DNA of 59,000 bases from Cristatella mucedo (Eukaryota > Bryozoa > Phylactolaemata > Cristatellidae): contig WPIO01000007.1 of NCBI GenBank assembly GCA_009760855.2, forward strand, positions 10,916,001-10,975,000. Direction: 5' to 3'. Below the pieces are notes generated by a model, which saw only the letters and a program-made list of their open reading frames with translations, made no database searches and was not told the origin of the DNA. The number at the start of each line of letters is the position of its first letter. Within the stretch, counting starts at the first letter, position 1. Shown here in pieces: positions 30,995 to 41,204 of the stretch. A program made the position numbers and the translations under genes.

Positions 30995-31280
30995 CACACC
31001 CAAACACACGTGCACACGCACATACGCACACATTCACACGCGCACATATACACACACGCATACACATAAATATATAAATATATAAAAACATAAAGATATA
31101 CATATATACATATATGCATACATAACTATTTAATTACACAAATTATTATATAAATTTATATATTGATGTATTTACATCTTGATCGATTGATCTATTTATA
31201 TATTTATATATATATAATTAAATATATATATATATTTATATATGTATATATTTATATTTTTATATATTTTGCATATATAG
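30995..31280 (+). repeat. compound (CA)n / (TA)n low-complexity tract
   Basis: Interrupted CA repeats with CG steps (about 30995-31060) pass into AT-rich (ATAAATAT) and (TATATTTA) sequence. No gene. Confidence 0.9.
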
Positions 31281-31856
31281 AGAGATATAAATGTGCACTG
31301 GCTAACATCAGCATAATCTTCAGAACGCATCATTCTCTCTATTAAATTAAAGTGTTGCAGATTTCTAAGCCATAGTAGTCGAGCCACGTGAGACTACCAA
31401 TGACATCACTGCTGCTCTTCGGCCTAAGCGTGCCGTGTCAAGATAATTTATGACGCGGTTACGGTATTTAGGTCCGCTTTTTCTCTTTTAAGATTTGAGG
31501 TATCAAGCTTAGGCTTACTCATGATTACACCTTAGGAGTTAAGCATTTGCTCATGCTGCCCGAAGACGCTGATCTGCATATGGCAGACGCCAGCTAGATG
31601 CAAGCTGGTCCTCAGTACCCGGAGCCGAGAGGTGCAGATCTCAACCTCAGGTAAGTACCCAGCAGCGTGCGCATGCGGCCCATCACTTCCGGACCGCTTG
31701 GCTGATCGCGCCCACCCGAATGCAAAGAGCCGAATGCAGAATTTACAGCGAAGAGCCCAGCTTGTCCCGGGAATTTAGGCTTTGGCCTGGGGTGAATTGT
31801 CATGCATGTGCTTATGCTAGTGCTACTAGGGTCGATCAGTTCATACGCTTGATTTT
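31281..31856. other. anonymous spacer
   Basis: Nothing recognised. Confidence 0.5.
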
Positions 31857-31912
31857 CCTGCCAAAGTTAAATGCCTAGAAAAAGATTTAGTTCCCTCAGG
31901 GTGTCTTGCTCA
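31857..31912 (+). mobile_element. LINE-A 3' hairpin remnant
   Basis: AAGTTAAATGCCTAGAAAAA followed by GATTTAGTTCCCTCAGGGTG is the LINE-A terminal block with weakened stems. Coding and tail parts are absent. Confidence 0.5.
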
Positions 31913-32981
31913 GGGGATTTTGTTGTTTTCTTGAGCTTCTATCCCATTCAAACACTCCGAGATACTCTGCCCCCCCCCCCCGCTGCCGCCGCCACCGCCG
32001 AGGTCGGGCGCAGCTCAAAGCGACTCGCAAGACCAGTGTGCACTTCATGTTCGTCCTTTCTGCCTCCTTTTTATAGCGTGCCGAGTGCAAAGTGCTACCG
32101 CAGTATTGATAGGGCTCGAAAATAGACCTGCCTCAATTCCTTCCGCTCAGCAACAATTTTTAGTTCAAAGAATATTTAGAAATAAAGCAGCCCCTTTATT
32201 CACGGTGGCATTCGGGTCAAGGACGCCGCTCCATGTTGAAAATGGGTTCAGCCTTACCATGCCTACGGCTTAGCTCAGCGTTATTGAGCTCGCACTTGAC
32301 TGCCAACGCGTCCTGATGCAGGCAATTAGTTAGTGCCTGCTGCGAGAGTGGGAAAGCCGCCACGGTCCTTCTACAGCTATGCAAATGAAGCTATCAAATA
32401 AGCACCCTATCGATTTAACTAAGGCAATCCAGTTGAAAGCGAAGCCAAGTTTCCATATTCCTTCATTTTCCGGCCACCGAACCCGTTTCTTGAGGTCTGA
32501 TTGGCACTTTATAGTCGCGTGTTCCTATTCGACATGGCAGACGTGCGACCGCGTAACCAATGGGTCGGCTTAAGCCTGGCCACCATGGCGGACAAATGGT
32601 CTGTCGAAACCGCCGACCCTCGGGGAGTTTTTTGTAAAGGCCATCACTAGCGAAGGCTTTTGACAAATCTTCGTGAAACGTCAAATGTAGTGGTTGCGTT
32701 GTGACTCGGCATATTTCACAATTGCGGTTCACTCAGTGCACGCCTTTGCCATTTCTGCTCTGCAAGTGCCGTTAAGCATCTGAAGCCTTGTTTCTGCGTG
32801 TGCTTAGCTTAGCTGCTGTCAACTAACTTTTGAATTGCATACTCGTAGAAACACGGTACCGCCGCATATATTCGTATATGTGCGTAGGTAGTTATATTCA
32901 GGTATACACATCGAAAGGGATGGGAAGTTTGGACGAACGTAGCAGGCTGCAAAGATCGGACGGGCTAGGATCGGGCAGAGC
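31913..32981. other. anonymous DNA, possible SINE-B scrap
   Basis: Near 32340-32400 the text GTCCTTCTACAGCTATG, CAAATGAAGCTATCAAATA weakly resembles a SINE-B 3' end. A C11 run and a CCGCCGCCACCGCCG stretch lie at about 31970-32000. Otherwise nothing. Confidence 0.4.
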
Positions 32982-33056
32982 GCACTCTGGGTCGGAAGGA
33001 AAGAGTACACTCTGGGTCGGAAGGAAAGAGTGCACTCTGGGTCGGAAGGAATGAGT
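32982..33056 (+). repeat. 25-bp tandem repeat, 3 copies
   Basis: Three adjacent 25-bp units starting GCACTCTGGGTCGGAAGG and ending AGAGT, nearly identical. ACTCT and AGAGT make the unit ends self-complementary. Confidence 0.95.
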
Positions 33057-34220
33057 GCTAAGTGTCATCGCAGCACTTCGGCGGAATTCCATAACTGATG
33101 GCGAGGACACCCGCTGTCGGCAGGAACGCCACGGCGGCCGCAGCGGCGACGGTGTTGTCCTGAGAGAGGCCTAGGCTGTGGGGAGGGGGAGATCTCCCAA
33201 GTGCTCGGCGTCCAGCATCAGCCCGCCCACCCGCCTCGGTTTTCCCGATTTGGCCGATCGGGAGGTGAGAGAATGTTGGCGCGAGCGCATTACCTGTCGA
33301 ATAGCTTCACCCATTTCGGCGGTTACTCTGGCGATAACTCAGGGGCTTAGAGGTACTTTAGCGTCGGCCTTATGAGCGATAGCCTATAAACCCAGTCCAA
33401 GCCCGTCGTCGCCCCGGACGGCTAAATCTCCGGGCGCCCTCGTCGCAGGTGTGTGGAGCGGAGGAGCTCTCGTGGCCCTCGAGCGCGTGACGGGAGCTCA
33501 GCATCGGTTGCAGCTTGACGGACACGCACACCGGCGTCTCCCCCTCTATGCACAGGCGGCGGCGGCGGCGGCGGCGAAAAGTAGCCTCAGTAAAGCCGCC
33601 TCCGAAGTGCGGGGCAAAGCGCAGGCGCGGGCGACGAGCTAGCCGCCCGCCCACTCCCTCATTCAACCGCTGAGTCACCAACCTTTGATAGCGAGGCAGA
33701 CCTCCGCTACGATTCTGCCGCGGCCCGTGTAGCGGCGGGGAGGCCAAGACGAGCACCTGCTCGAATTGATTGCTCTGAGAATAGCCGCTCGAGGCGGCGC
33801 TGCCGCCTCGAAGCCGCTCATCTGGGCGGCTCTGAGCGCACTGAAAGTCGTTCGCTCGGCGCTACCGCAGCTGCTGCTGTGTACCCGTCGGTCCCTGCCG
33901 AATCGCCGTCGCTGCACACGCCGCGCGGCGGGGAGGCGAGGGGGGTGGAGTAGTCCCCCCTGGACGCGAAGCGGTGCCGCACAGCCAGTCCTCCGGCCCC
34001 GTGCGTCGCTCCTGCCTTCGAACGCCGCTCAGCTCGACCGACCGCTGCCGGCGGAGCGCTGGCGCCACCTCAGCCAGCCAGCCTGCCAGCCCCCGGCCAG
34101 CTGGGTCCGTTAAGGAGGAGGCCACCCGCCTCTAAACCTACTTCTCACGGAAATGCATCGGATGCATTCGGATGGCTGCTGACTCCCTGAAGCGTAGCAG
34201 CGCTAAGAGCGTCTTAATAG
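33057..34220. other. large GC- and CpG-rich island
   Basis: The longest such island in the window (about 33060-34135). It holds a (GGC)n block at 33557-33577 and many overlapping open frames up to 128 codons on both strands, Arg/Ala/Pro-rich and none recognised. It could be a host CpG island or a GC-rich repeat. Confidence 0.45.
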
Positions 34221-34327
34221 GAACTGCTCTCCTGGCTTTGCTATGCTTCCCACTTTCTCTTCTTTGTGCGAAATGAAGTCCGTTGGCTACAGAATTCATA
34301 CCGAAGGCCGCTTAGGCTGTGAGGGCA
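34221..34327 (+). mobile_element. LINE-B 3' fragment cut by the inverted-arm element
   Basis: CTGCTCTCCTGGCTTTGC, CTTCCCACTTTCTCTT, GGCCGCTTAGGCTGTGAG match the LINE-B 3' UTR. It stops at the base where the C-rich arm starts. The expected continuation (TGGGCTATACAAAAC) is not seen on the far side. Confidence 0.75.
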
Positions 34328-35275
34328 TTTCCCCCGTGGTGGACCCTAGAACATTCCCCCCCAGACATCCCCCGGGGTGAGACATTTCCCCCTATGTTAA
34401 TGAATGTATAAATAATGTATAAATTAAGAATTTAGATATATATACATATATATATAATCATATATATATATACATGATATATATATGTATAGATGATCAA
34501 ATGAAGTTCACGCTATATTAAAATAAAATCAACTTAGTAGAGTTAGAAGAATGAATGGATTGGAAGGATGGTTTCTAATGGAGCGAGCGGCGGCGGGGTT
34601 GCAGCGGCTGCGGCAGCGGCGAGCTATACAGTTCGGTCCCGCGGAGTTAGGTCTCGCTCGACGCCGCCAGGAACTTGTTCGTACCCATGAAAGCCGGCTC
34701 GCGATACGGCGTGCCTCGTATTCCTGCAAATGTGCGCTAAGCCTCAGAGGTCTACTGAGTATAACTCGAGCTCAAGAGATCTAGTTACGCCCTAATAGGC
34801 ACTAGTTAAAGCGAGGAATACGATCAAGGGTGGATTTAGGTGGTGGAGGCGAAGCCCGCCCTAAACCCTAAAATCAAAAAACCTAAACACTAAACCCTAA
34901 AACTCTAAACCCTAAACCCTAAAAACCCTAAACTCTAAACCCTAAAAACCCTAAACTCTAAACCCTAAACCCTAAACGCTAAACCCTAAAAATCCCAAAC
35001 CCTCAACCCTAAACCATAATCCCTTAAACCCTAAACGCTAAACCCTAAACTCTAAAAACCATAAACACTAAACTCTAAACCCTAAACCCTAACTACTAAA
35101 CCCTAAGCCCTTCAAACCCTAAACCCAAAAACACTAATCTCTAAAACCTAAACCCCAAACCAAATACCCGGGGGAGGCAGAATATTCTACCCCAGGGGGA
35201 ATTGTCGGGGGGGGGGGGAATGTGCGGGTTAAATGCCCGGGGGGGGGACGTCCAGAGGTAAATGTCCGTAGCCTG
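34328..35275. mobile_element. element with inverted C-rich / G-rich arms
   Basis: The left arm (34328-34395) is a run of degenerate 13-15-bp units like GGACATTTCCCCC. The right arm (35166-35275) contains the same units in reverse complement (GGGGGAATGT, GGTAAATGTCC). Between them are AT-rich sequence, a short GC-rich patch (34570-34700) and an array of CCCTAAA-like heptamers. The layout resembles a non-autonomous or foldback DNA transposon of about 950 bp. No transposase and no clear target duplication are seen. The arms are diverged from each other. Confidence 0.55.
34857..35165 (+). repeat. degenerate CCCTAAA heptamer array
   Basis: About 300 bp of CCCTAAA units mixed with CTCTAAA, AACCCTAAAA and CACTAAA variants. 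The perfect unit is the plant/alga-type telomere repeat. Here it is interstitial, imperfect, and enclosed by the inverted arms of a putative mobile element, so it need not report a chromosome end. Confidence 0.85.
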
Positions 35276-35869
35276 CTTTGGCAGACCTCGGCCTCTCGGT
35301 AGTCGGTTCATCTTGGTTCATCGCTTCGGTAACGTCTGCCCGTAATCTCGGTGCCGATCCATAATGACCCGTCGTTGGATGCGAGCACGGTGGCTCCACT
35401 GTCAAGTTTCAGCTGATGACCGTTGCCAAAATCAGGGTCTGCTTAGACATGAATGCGAACATTGGAAACAACCGATACGATTACTGGGGGCGAAGAGAAA
35501 TTTGATAGGAACAGATGCGTTGTAAGCTAAGACTAAAGCGATCCAAGCTCATCGAAGATGGGGACCGCATCCGGAATTGACTTTCTGCTAAGCTGGAATG
35601 TTAAAAAATAGTCTACACTTTTCAAGTTTTTGGAAATTTACCCTTTTGAAAAACAAAGAACATATAAATGCAATCCAAATTTTGGTGAGTGAAAAATGAC
35701 CGGAGCGTGGTAAATAAAATCATTTTGTACGACCTGTTTAAACCGGAAGTAGTTTTTTGTTATATACAGCTTGTCTAGCAGTGTATGTTAGTGAACTTTG
35801 TAATAAAGGCTACTCAGCGAGCTGAAGGTTTGATCGCAAGATTTAAATTTGGTGCAAAGAACGGCAACA
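35276..35869. other. anonymous spacer
   Basis: Nothing recognised. Confidence 0.5.
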
Positions 35870-36000
35870 CGACTAGATGCTGGGGAGTGGGTGTTGCGAG
35901 AGCACGTGACTAGACGACCAATGAGGACAGATAATTAGACTGATTAAAATGAGCAAAGGGAATTGCAAGCCAGTAAAGCTAGGTGAACCAATCTTTAGGT
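35870..36000 (-). mobile_element. possible LINE fragment (inverted)
   Basis: The minus strand encodes NLKIGSPSFTGL, which resembles the LKIGSASISPV segment of LINE-A and the RIGSFSLIPVM segment of the diverged copy at 39.7 kb. Only about 40 codons are comparable and the rest is unclear. Confidence 0.35.
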
Positions 36001-37020
36001 TTGCGGCTTTTAAATACTTTAGCAGCTGAGAAACTGAATGCTTGCTTTGCAAACATTCGATCCTGGATGTCGGAAAACTTCTTGAAACTAAATGACCATA
36101 CAACTGAACTGCTGCTCACAGGACACCCTAAGCGTGAGGCTTGATTAAAAGGCTTTGCTCTTCTAATAGGTGATGCTGTTGTGCGACCATCACCACGTGC
36201 TCGAAATTTAGGTGTTGTTTTCGACAGCTGCCTCAATTTTGAAAGCTTCATTCGGAAAACTGCTTCTACAGCTAGCCATCACGTCCGATCCTTATCCAAG
36301 ATTAGGAGCTATCTTCCACAGTGGATTGCCAAAAATCGAACTAGCTCCTTGGTTCTGTCTCGGCTTGATTATTGTAATTCCCGTTTGGCTGGGCTACCAA
36401 AGAAAGCGACTAGGCTACTGCAGCTGACTGTGAATACATCTGCCAGGCTAGTCGTCAAGTTCCAGAGGTTTGAGCACGTTTCTTCTTTGCTAAAAGAGCT
36501 AGGATGGATGCCAGTTGAGCAACGGATACAGAGCAACGTTCTTAGGCTGACCCACAAGGCCCGCCACGGCTTGGCTCCTTCGTACCTAGCTGAACTGCTG
36601 CACCAGTTTCAGCCTGTTCGCACCCTCGAGTCTTGTGTGGACCATACATTAGCTGTTCCATTCCTCCGCTTAAAGACGTTGGCGACAGAAGCTTTTGCTC
36701 TGCAGGTCCTCGACTGTGGAACTTACTTCCACAATTCTTACGCAGCGACAACTACTCTCCTGTTGCCAACTATGGCTCATCTTTTTCAGTTGTCCTGAGC
36801 TGCAACTTCCATACTACTCACTATCTGAACTGGAACTGCTCTCCTGACTCTGCCATGCTTCACACTTTCTCTTTGTTGCCTGAGACGAAGAGTGTTGGCT
36901 ACCGAATGCGTACCGAAAGCCGCTTAGGCTGTGAGTGGGCTATACAAAACTCTCCTGCGTAACACCCACATGGCCTTTTGGCTTTGTGGAGTTACAGATG
37001 GAGATACTAAAGTACATAGA
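36001..37020 (+). mobile_element. LINE-B copy, 5'-truncated
   Basis: Begins just after the YADD region (EKLNACFANIRSWMSENFLKLN-type text) and runs through a 205-codon open part (36181-36798): RPSPRARNLGVVFDSCLNF, LDYCNSRLAGLPKKATRLL, LGWMPVEQRIQ, HGLAPSYLAELLHQF, VPFLRLKT. A one-base slip after RLKT moves the frame (the FCSAGPRLWN text continues in another frame), and there is a stop near 36140. The 3' UTR ends ACACCCACATGG, GTGGAGTTACAGATGGAGAT. The normal (TTACA)n tail is almost absent. Partner of the inverted copy at 22.6-23.9 kb. Confidence 0.9.
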
Positions 37021-37879
37021 TACAGTCAAGTGAGCTAGCAGTAGCTTAGTTCGTGTCTGCTTCCATTCAACTCCAGTCACTCCAAGCAAAGCCTGTCCAA
37101 AAAATCAGCCGCGTGTGCCACTTGTATTGTACCGCCGCCTTCATATTCATATTCAGCAACTGCGAGCAGCACTATTTAGTTCTTAGTGATTTCGTGGTCT
37201 CCACCGTAGCTGCCAGCTCAATCTACACGAATCGCCGCATGCCGCCTGCTAGATTTGAATCCAGAGGATCCGAAACTTCGAGCCTGTACAGTGAGCTCTC
37301 AGGAAAGGCAGGGAAAGGCTGGTGGGAAATGAAGCTTCCCCGGTTCTGTTCGTCGGCGTTCGCCGGCCATTGCATCTGCGGCCAGCCGCAGCCGTCACTG
37401 CCCTCGGATTGTGAGGGGAATAGACTCAGTCAAGCGCCGATGCCCTTTATAGCGGCTGGGTTTTGCCGAAAAGTGCACCGCGCCGGCTCATCAGACAGAT
37501 AATGAGGCGCGCGGCCGGGGTACAATACTCGGGTTGTTCGGACTCAAGCAGCGCCCCGGAGGTAGGCTGGAGTAGTTGGGACTTCAGCCGCTGCTTGGCG
37601 TTTCGCAGATAAAGGCCGAGGCAGCACTGACTGGAAGAGCGTGCAGAGTGGGTGCAGAGGTGAAAGGTGAAGAGGGTGCAGAGGCTTCGCAGAGTAGAGC
37701 TTCGACCGGCGATTCGTCGTGCGGCTCCTACGCATATCTCCTCCAGGTGTTTCTCTAGAAGAACAATCCAATTTCTTTAAGACGCTAAAAAGCTATAGCA
37801 GTAGCCCACCTTCGGCGTGTACGCTCAGGCGGTTGCCAGACAGTCGGTCACTTTCTTGAAGGGTGGGGACGATCGTTGG
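37021..37879. other. anonymous DNA with GC-rich part
   Basis: About 37230-37770 is GC-rich. A 149-codon plus-strand frame (37053-37502) opens at GTG, not ATG, and resembles no known family. A (GTGCAGAG)n-like patch lies near 37640-37690. Confidence 0.4.
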
Positions 37880-38047
37880 TTAGCCGCGATGGCTCACTAG
37901 GTAAGGCTATAGCTTTTCACGACCTCGGTGCTGAGGTCGTGGGTTCGAATCCTGTGGTTGGCTATTCTTTATCGCCGCTGCAAGCGGTGGTGATAGCCGT
38001 AATGGCTCTTCTGTCGCTATACAAAAGAGGCTGTTGAATCAGCTAGT
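37880..38047 (+). mobile_element. SINE-B copy, best preserved
   Basis: GTTAGCCGCGATGGCTCAC with an A-box-like TGGCTCACTAGG, a perfect B box GGTTCGAATCC in GTGGGTTCGAATCCTG (37940-37955), then CGCCGCTGCAAGCGGTGG (a small CCGC/GCGG hairpin), TGATAGCCGTAATGGCTC, TCTGTCGCTATACAAA and a terminal GAGGCTGTTGAATCAGCT. It is about 168 bp and clearly tRNA-derived. A SINE-A starts 18 bases downstream. Confidence 0.85.
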
Positions 38048-38065
38048 ATGTATCGCATGTTAAGG

Positions 38066-38195
38066 CCGCCCTGGTTTGGTCCAGGGGTTGAGTTACTCGT
38101 CGTTGACGAAGAAGGTCTTGGGCTCGAGCCCGAGCCATACGCGCATCACCTGGAGATAAGGATTAAGTCTTCTTAGAGGGCTGTGGTAGTGAATT
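38066..38195 (+). mobile_element. SINE-A copy
   Basis: GCCCTGGTTTGGTCCAGGGG (A-box region), GGTCTTGGGCTCGAGCCC (B box), CACCTGGAGATAAGGATTAA, then TCTTCTTAGAGGGC. In the same orientation as the SINE-B just upstream. Confidence 0.82.
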
Positions 38196-38545
38196 ATGCT
38201 TTTTTGCTTCTTTTAAAGCAGCTAAATAGGTCACACGCGGGAGACGGCTCCGAAGAAGAGCGCCGAGCACTCAACCGTCAGGTCTCATTAAATAATTGAA
38301 TCTAGAAGAATCTATGTAGAGTATTTCCAGGAGTGTTTCTGTGAGAATGCGAAGACCACTTGCCACGCTCCGGATGTCGAGATTTAGCTAGCCGAGCAAG
38401 GGCTTGATCCAGGTTACGCCCTTGCTCGTCAGTTGTCCTGTATATGCAGCGAGGTTTGTCCTTGTCAGGGTAATTTACAAACCGCTCCTCAGTGCGTCAT
38501 TCTGCAAGGGCTACGACTCCAGATCTTTGAAGTAGTATTAGTATG
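38196..38545. other. anonymous spacer
   Basis: Nothing recognised. Confidence 0.5.
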
Positions 38546-38548
38546 TAT

Positions 38549-38689
<141 letters not shown>

Positions 38690-39689
38690 TAATAAGTCAT
38701 AGCACCAGTGATACTAAACATAATGCGTGTGCATAATGTACATAATGCGTGTGCATAGTGTTACGAGAGCCTGTGGCGGCTTAGGAATTCAAATCTTTTG
38801 GGCACAACTTTGCACATTGCAGACCGGTGATCGAGTAGCGGTGAAAAAGTACCTCCAAGCGCTTTGGCGCTTCACTAGCTGAACCAACAAAGCCATAAAT
38901 ATCAACCGCAAGGCAGTAGCAGGTCAATGGGCTTTCTTAACGTCTCGTACAATGCTGTGTAGCTCATACAGCTTGCAGGGTCGGTGGGTGTACGTTCTTG
39001 GGAAACTGACTGATCTTGGAAAGAAGTACTCTTTCATAAGATCTAGGCTGTAGCTTTACAGCATGGTAGGCTCCTAATATTCACAACTCTGGATCGCGAA
39101 AGACTTTAGGCACACACAGAGTGAACGTGGACGTGTAACAGCGTCGGCGACCAGCGGAACGAAGCAAGCTTGCTTGCAGATTGCAATTCTTGCTTGCAAT
39201 TCTATGTGCAGTGATATTTTATGGAATAATTGTGGCATCCAATTGAAGGCCTAACACGCTTGCTCTACCTCGTGCTTCACCTCTTCACTGTGCGCAGGAC
39301 TCAAGATTTGGACCAAAATCGGTGTAATAAATGAAAAGCACTTGCACTGAGGAACTACCAGCCATTAGGACGCTAAGAAATTTTTTCTTAGGTCATAGGA
39401 ATGTGGATTATCGGCTAATGGTGTCTACCCGGAGGAACTTATTTCTGTTTGTCAGAGTTTATGTGTGTCAGAGAGGTTGATATAGGAACACTATAAAAAT
39501 GGTGCTAGAAAATAGCTTTAGCATTTTAAAAGCTAAGGCTTATTTTATATTATGCATGAAATGAAGGTTTACGAATAATTGCTGAAGATTTATTAGAAAG
39601 TCTTTCGGTACCTCAAAATAATTTTTTAACTTGCTGCGTTACATACAGTTTAATTTTGAGCAAAACGTTGATACGGTCTCGATCACCCA
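38690..39689. other. anonymous DNA
   Basis: No recognised gene. A short direct duplication (CATAATGCGTGTGCATA) lies at 38720-38760. The right end may include further decayed LINE sequence. Confidence 0.45.
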
Positions 39690-40135
39690 GTTGTATTTCA
39701 GAGGCTAATAAAAATGCCAGCGAGCCCAAATTGCAGAAATACATCACCGGAATTAAGCTAAATGAACCAATCCTGAGGTTAAGTGCTCTTACTTGATGAT
39801 ATGAGGCTTGCCCATAATGTTTAGGTTGGTATTACCGTCTCTAAGCTTTAGGAGTTAATGGCCATCTATTTGCGAATGCGGTCGACGCAGGCTTCGAAGG
39901 AGGTAAGTGAGTCAGATGTCACGAAAGGCTTAGAAGCGGCTAAAGTCAGGTAGAACTGTAAGTCGTCGTTGCAGAAAGGATCACCAACAGTTGTTTCATG
40001 GCTGACATTGGCCATGGTGACAATATAGATAGCGAAAAGAATGGGGTCTAAGACCAAACAGTTAGCTACCCCACACTTGAGGGGCTCGCGAATGCCCAAC
40101 AGCCTTTACGTCTACTCTCATATATCTTTTACTGA
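39690..40135 (-). mobile_element. old, diverged LINE reverse transcriptase fragment
   Basis: The minus strand gives REPLKCGVANCLVLDPILFAIY (the GVPQGSVLGPLLF motif, decayed), then FCNDDLQFYLTL at the YADD box (CNDD at 39962-39973), FEACVDRIRK, MAIN, and later IMGKPHII and RIGSFSLIPVMYFCNLG in another frame. The motif order matches LINE-A, but the sequence is far more diverged, so it is an older copy or another subfamily. No 3' end is found. Confidence 0.7.
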
Positions 40136-40751
40136 GAATGGGTCGACACATGCAGGAAATTGCATTGTCCAAAGTCTATTTATGCGGGAGCGTGGAATTC
40201 GATAGCGACAGGTTGTCACCCCAGTGAACACACGGCGATACTAAAAATTTGGGCTTAATGTTATAAGAAACCTGAGAAAGGGTCTGCAAGAAACGCGATG
40301 GACGAGTAGGTTATTTTCTTACCTATTAAGATCTTTTGGCCTACGCATAGTCAATTTCATTAAAATGTAGTATTGCGGAACATGTAGCTTCGGCCATTAC
40401 TTTTTCGTGCAACCGTAGCAATTGCTTAAGTCGGATAGGAAGCTGCACGCTTTCGTGTCAGATGGCAGTGTTATCTATTTTGAAGACTACGTATATATGA
40501 TATACTAGTAGAAAGAATTATATTACTGCTTAAAACGTACAGTGTTGAACTACCGACGAGTAAGAGGAAAGTCTTGCCCTGAATCGACTTCCCGTTGCCT
40601 AAATAAGTATTTGTTGATAAGCATTTGTTGATTTCAAGGGTGAGTGTAGGAAGATTGCTCCATTTTGTTGGCCGAGGATGGCAATTTCTTGTACACTCCA
40701 GATGCTTTACTTAGTAAAGATTTAACATATAATTATATAAATATATATATC
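40136..40751. other. anonymous spacer
   Basis: Nothing recognised. AT-rich before the SINE. Confidence 0.5.
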
Positions 40752-40880
40752 ATTTGTATAGCGCTCCAAGAGAACTTAATCTCTATTTAGGGGTTTCACA
40801 TTAGCCACGGCGCTCGAGCCCATGACCTTAGCCAGACCTTGGTCGCGGAGAGCACCTTAACCGCTTGACCAAACCAGCTT
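40752..40880 (-). mobile_element. SINE-A copy (inverted)
   Basis: The reverse complement reads AAGCTGGTTTGGTCAAGCGG, TTAAGGTGCTCTCCGCGACC, GGTCATGGGCTCGAGCGCC, TAGAGATTAAGTTCTCTTGG, AGCGCTATACAAATG, then a (TA)n-rich tail at 40720-40751. Well preserved, with both boxes and the terminal hairpin. Confidence 0.85.
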
Positions 40881-40924
40881 GGTGCCATTTAATCGCCAAG
40901 CCTAACTTAAGCTCTGATTTTTGT

Positions 40925-41095
40925 CTAGATGACACTGACATACACCTACGCTTTGATCCCTCTATGCTTTTCTTAATTCCCTTGCTTCAGGTATTGCTCA
41001 CATTTGCACTTGGATGGCTACAAACTTTCTCAAATTGAATAAATATATAACAGCGTTGTGGCTATCGTCAAACTTTGTGTCAATCCAAAATCAGA
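40925..41095 (+). mobile_element. LINE-A reverse transcriptase scrap
   Basis: Text equivalent to LDDTDIHLRFDPS, then IAHICTWMATNFLKLN, which is the region after the YADD box in LINE-A. Stops and frameshifts are present. It lies between an inverted SINE-A and a TA array. Confidence 0.65.
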
Positions 41096-41097
41096 AA

Positions 41098-41116
41098 ATA
41101 TATCCCTCCACATTAT

Positions 41117-41202
<86 letters not shown>
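41098..41202. repeat. (TA)n array with inverted CCCTC/GAGGG arms
   Basis: ATATATCCCTC, then TA repeats, then GAGGGATATATA and more TA repeats. The CCCTC and GAGGG blocks make a foldable unit of about 60 bases inside the array. Confidence 0.92.

Positions 41203-41204
<2 letters not shown>

Noticed and set aside
33370-34125. Several overlapping Arg/Ala/Pro-rich proteins in the GC-rich island
   Set aside because: Open frames on both strands at once are expected in GC-rich DNA with few stop codons. None has a recognisable domain.
34857-35165. Chromosome end or true telomere
   Set aside because: The heptamers are degenerate, interstitial, and flanked by non-telomeric arms and ordinary LINE sequence.
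37940-37960. Functional tRNA genes
   Set aside because: The pol III boxes belong to repeated SINE units of about 130-180 bp with shared non-tRNA bodies. I could not fold any into a full tRNA cloverleaf by eye.
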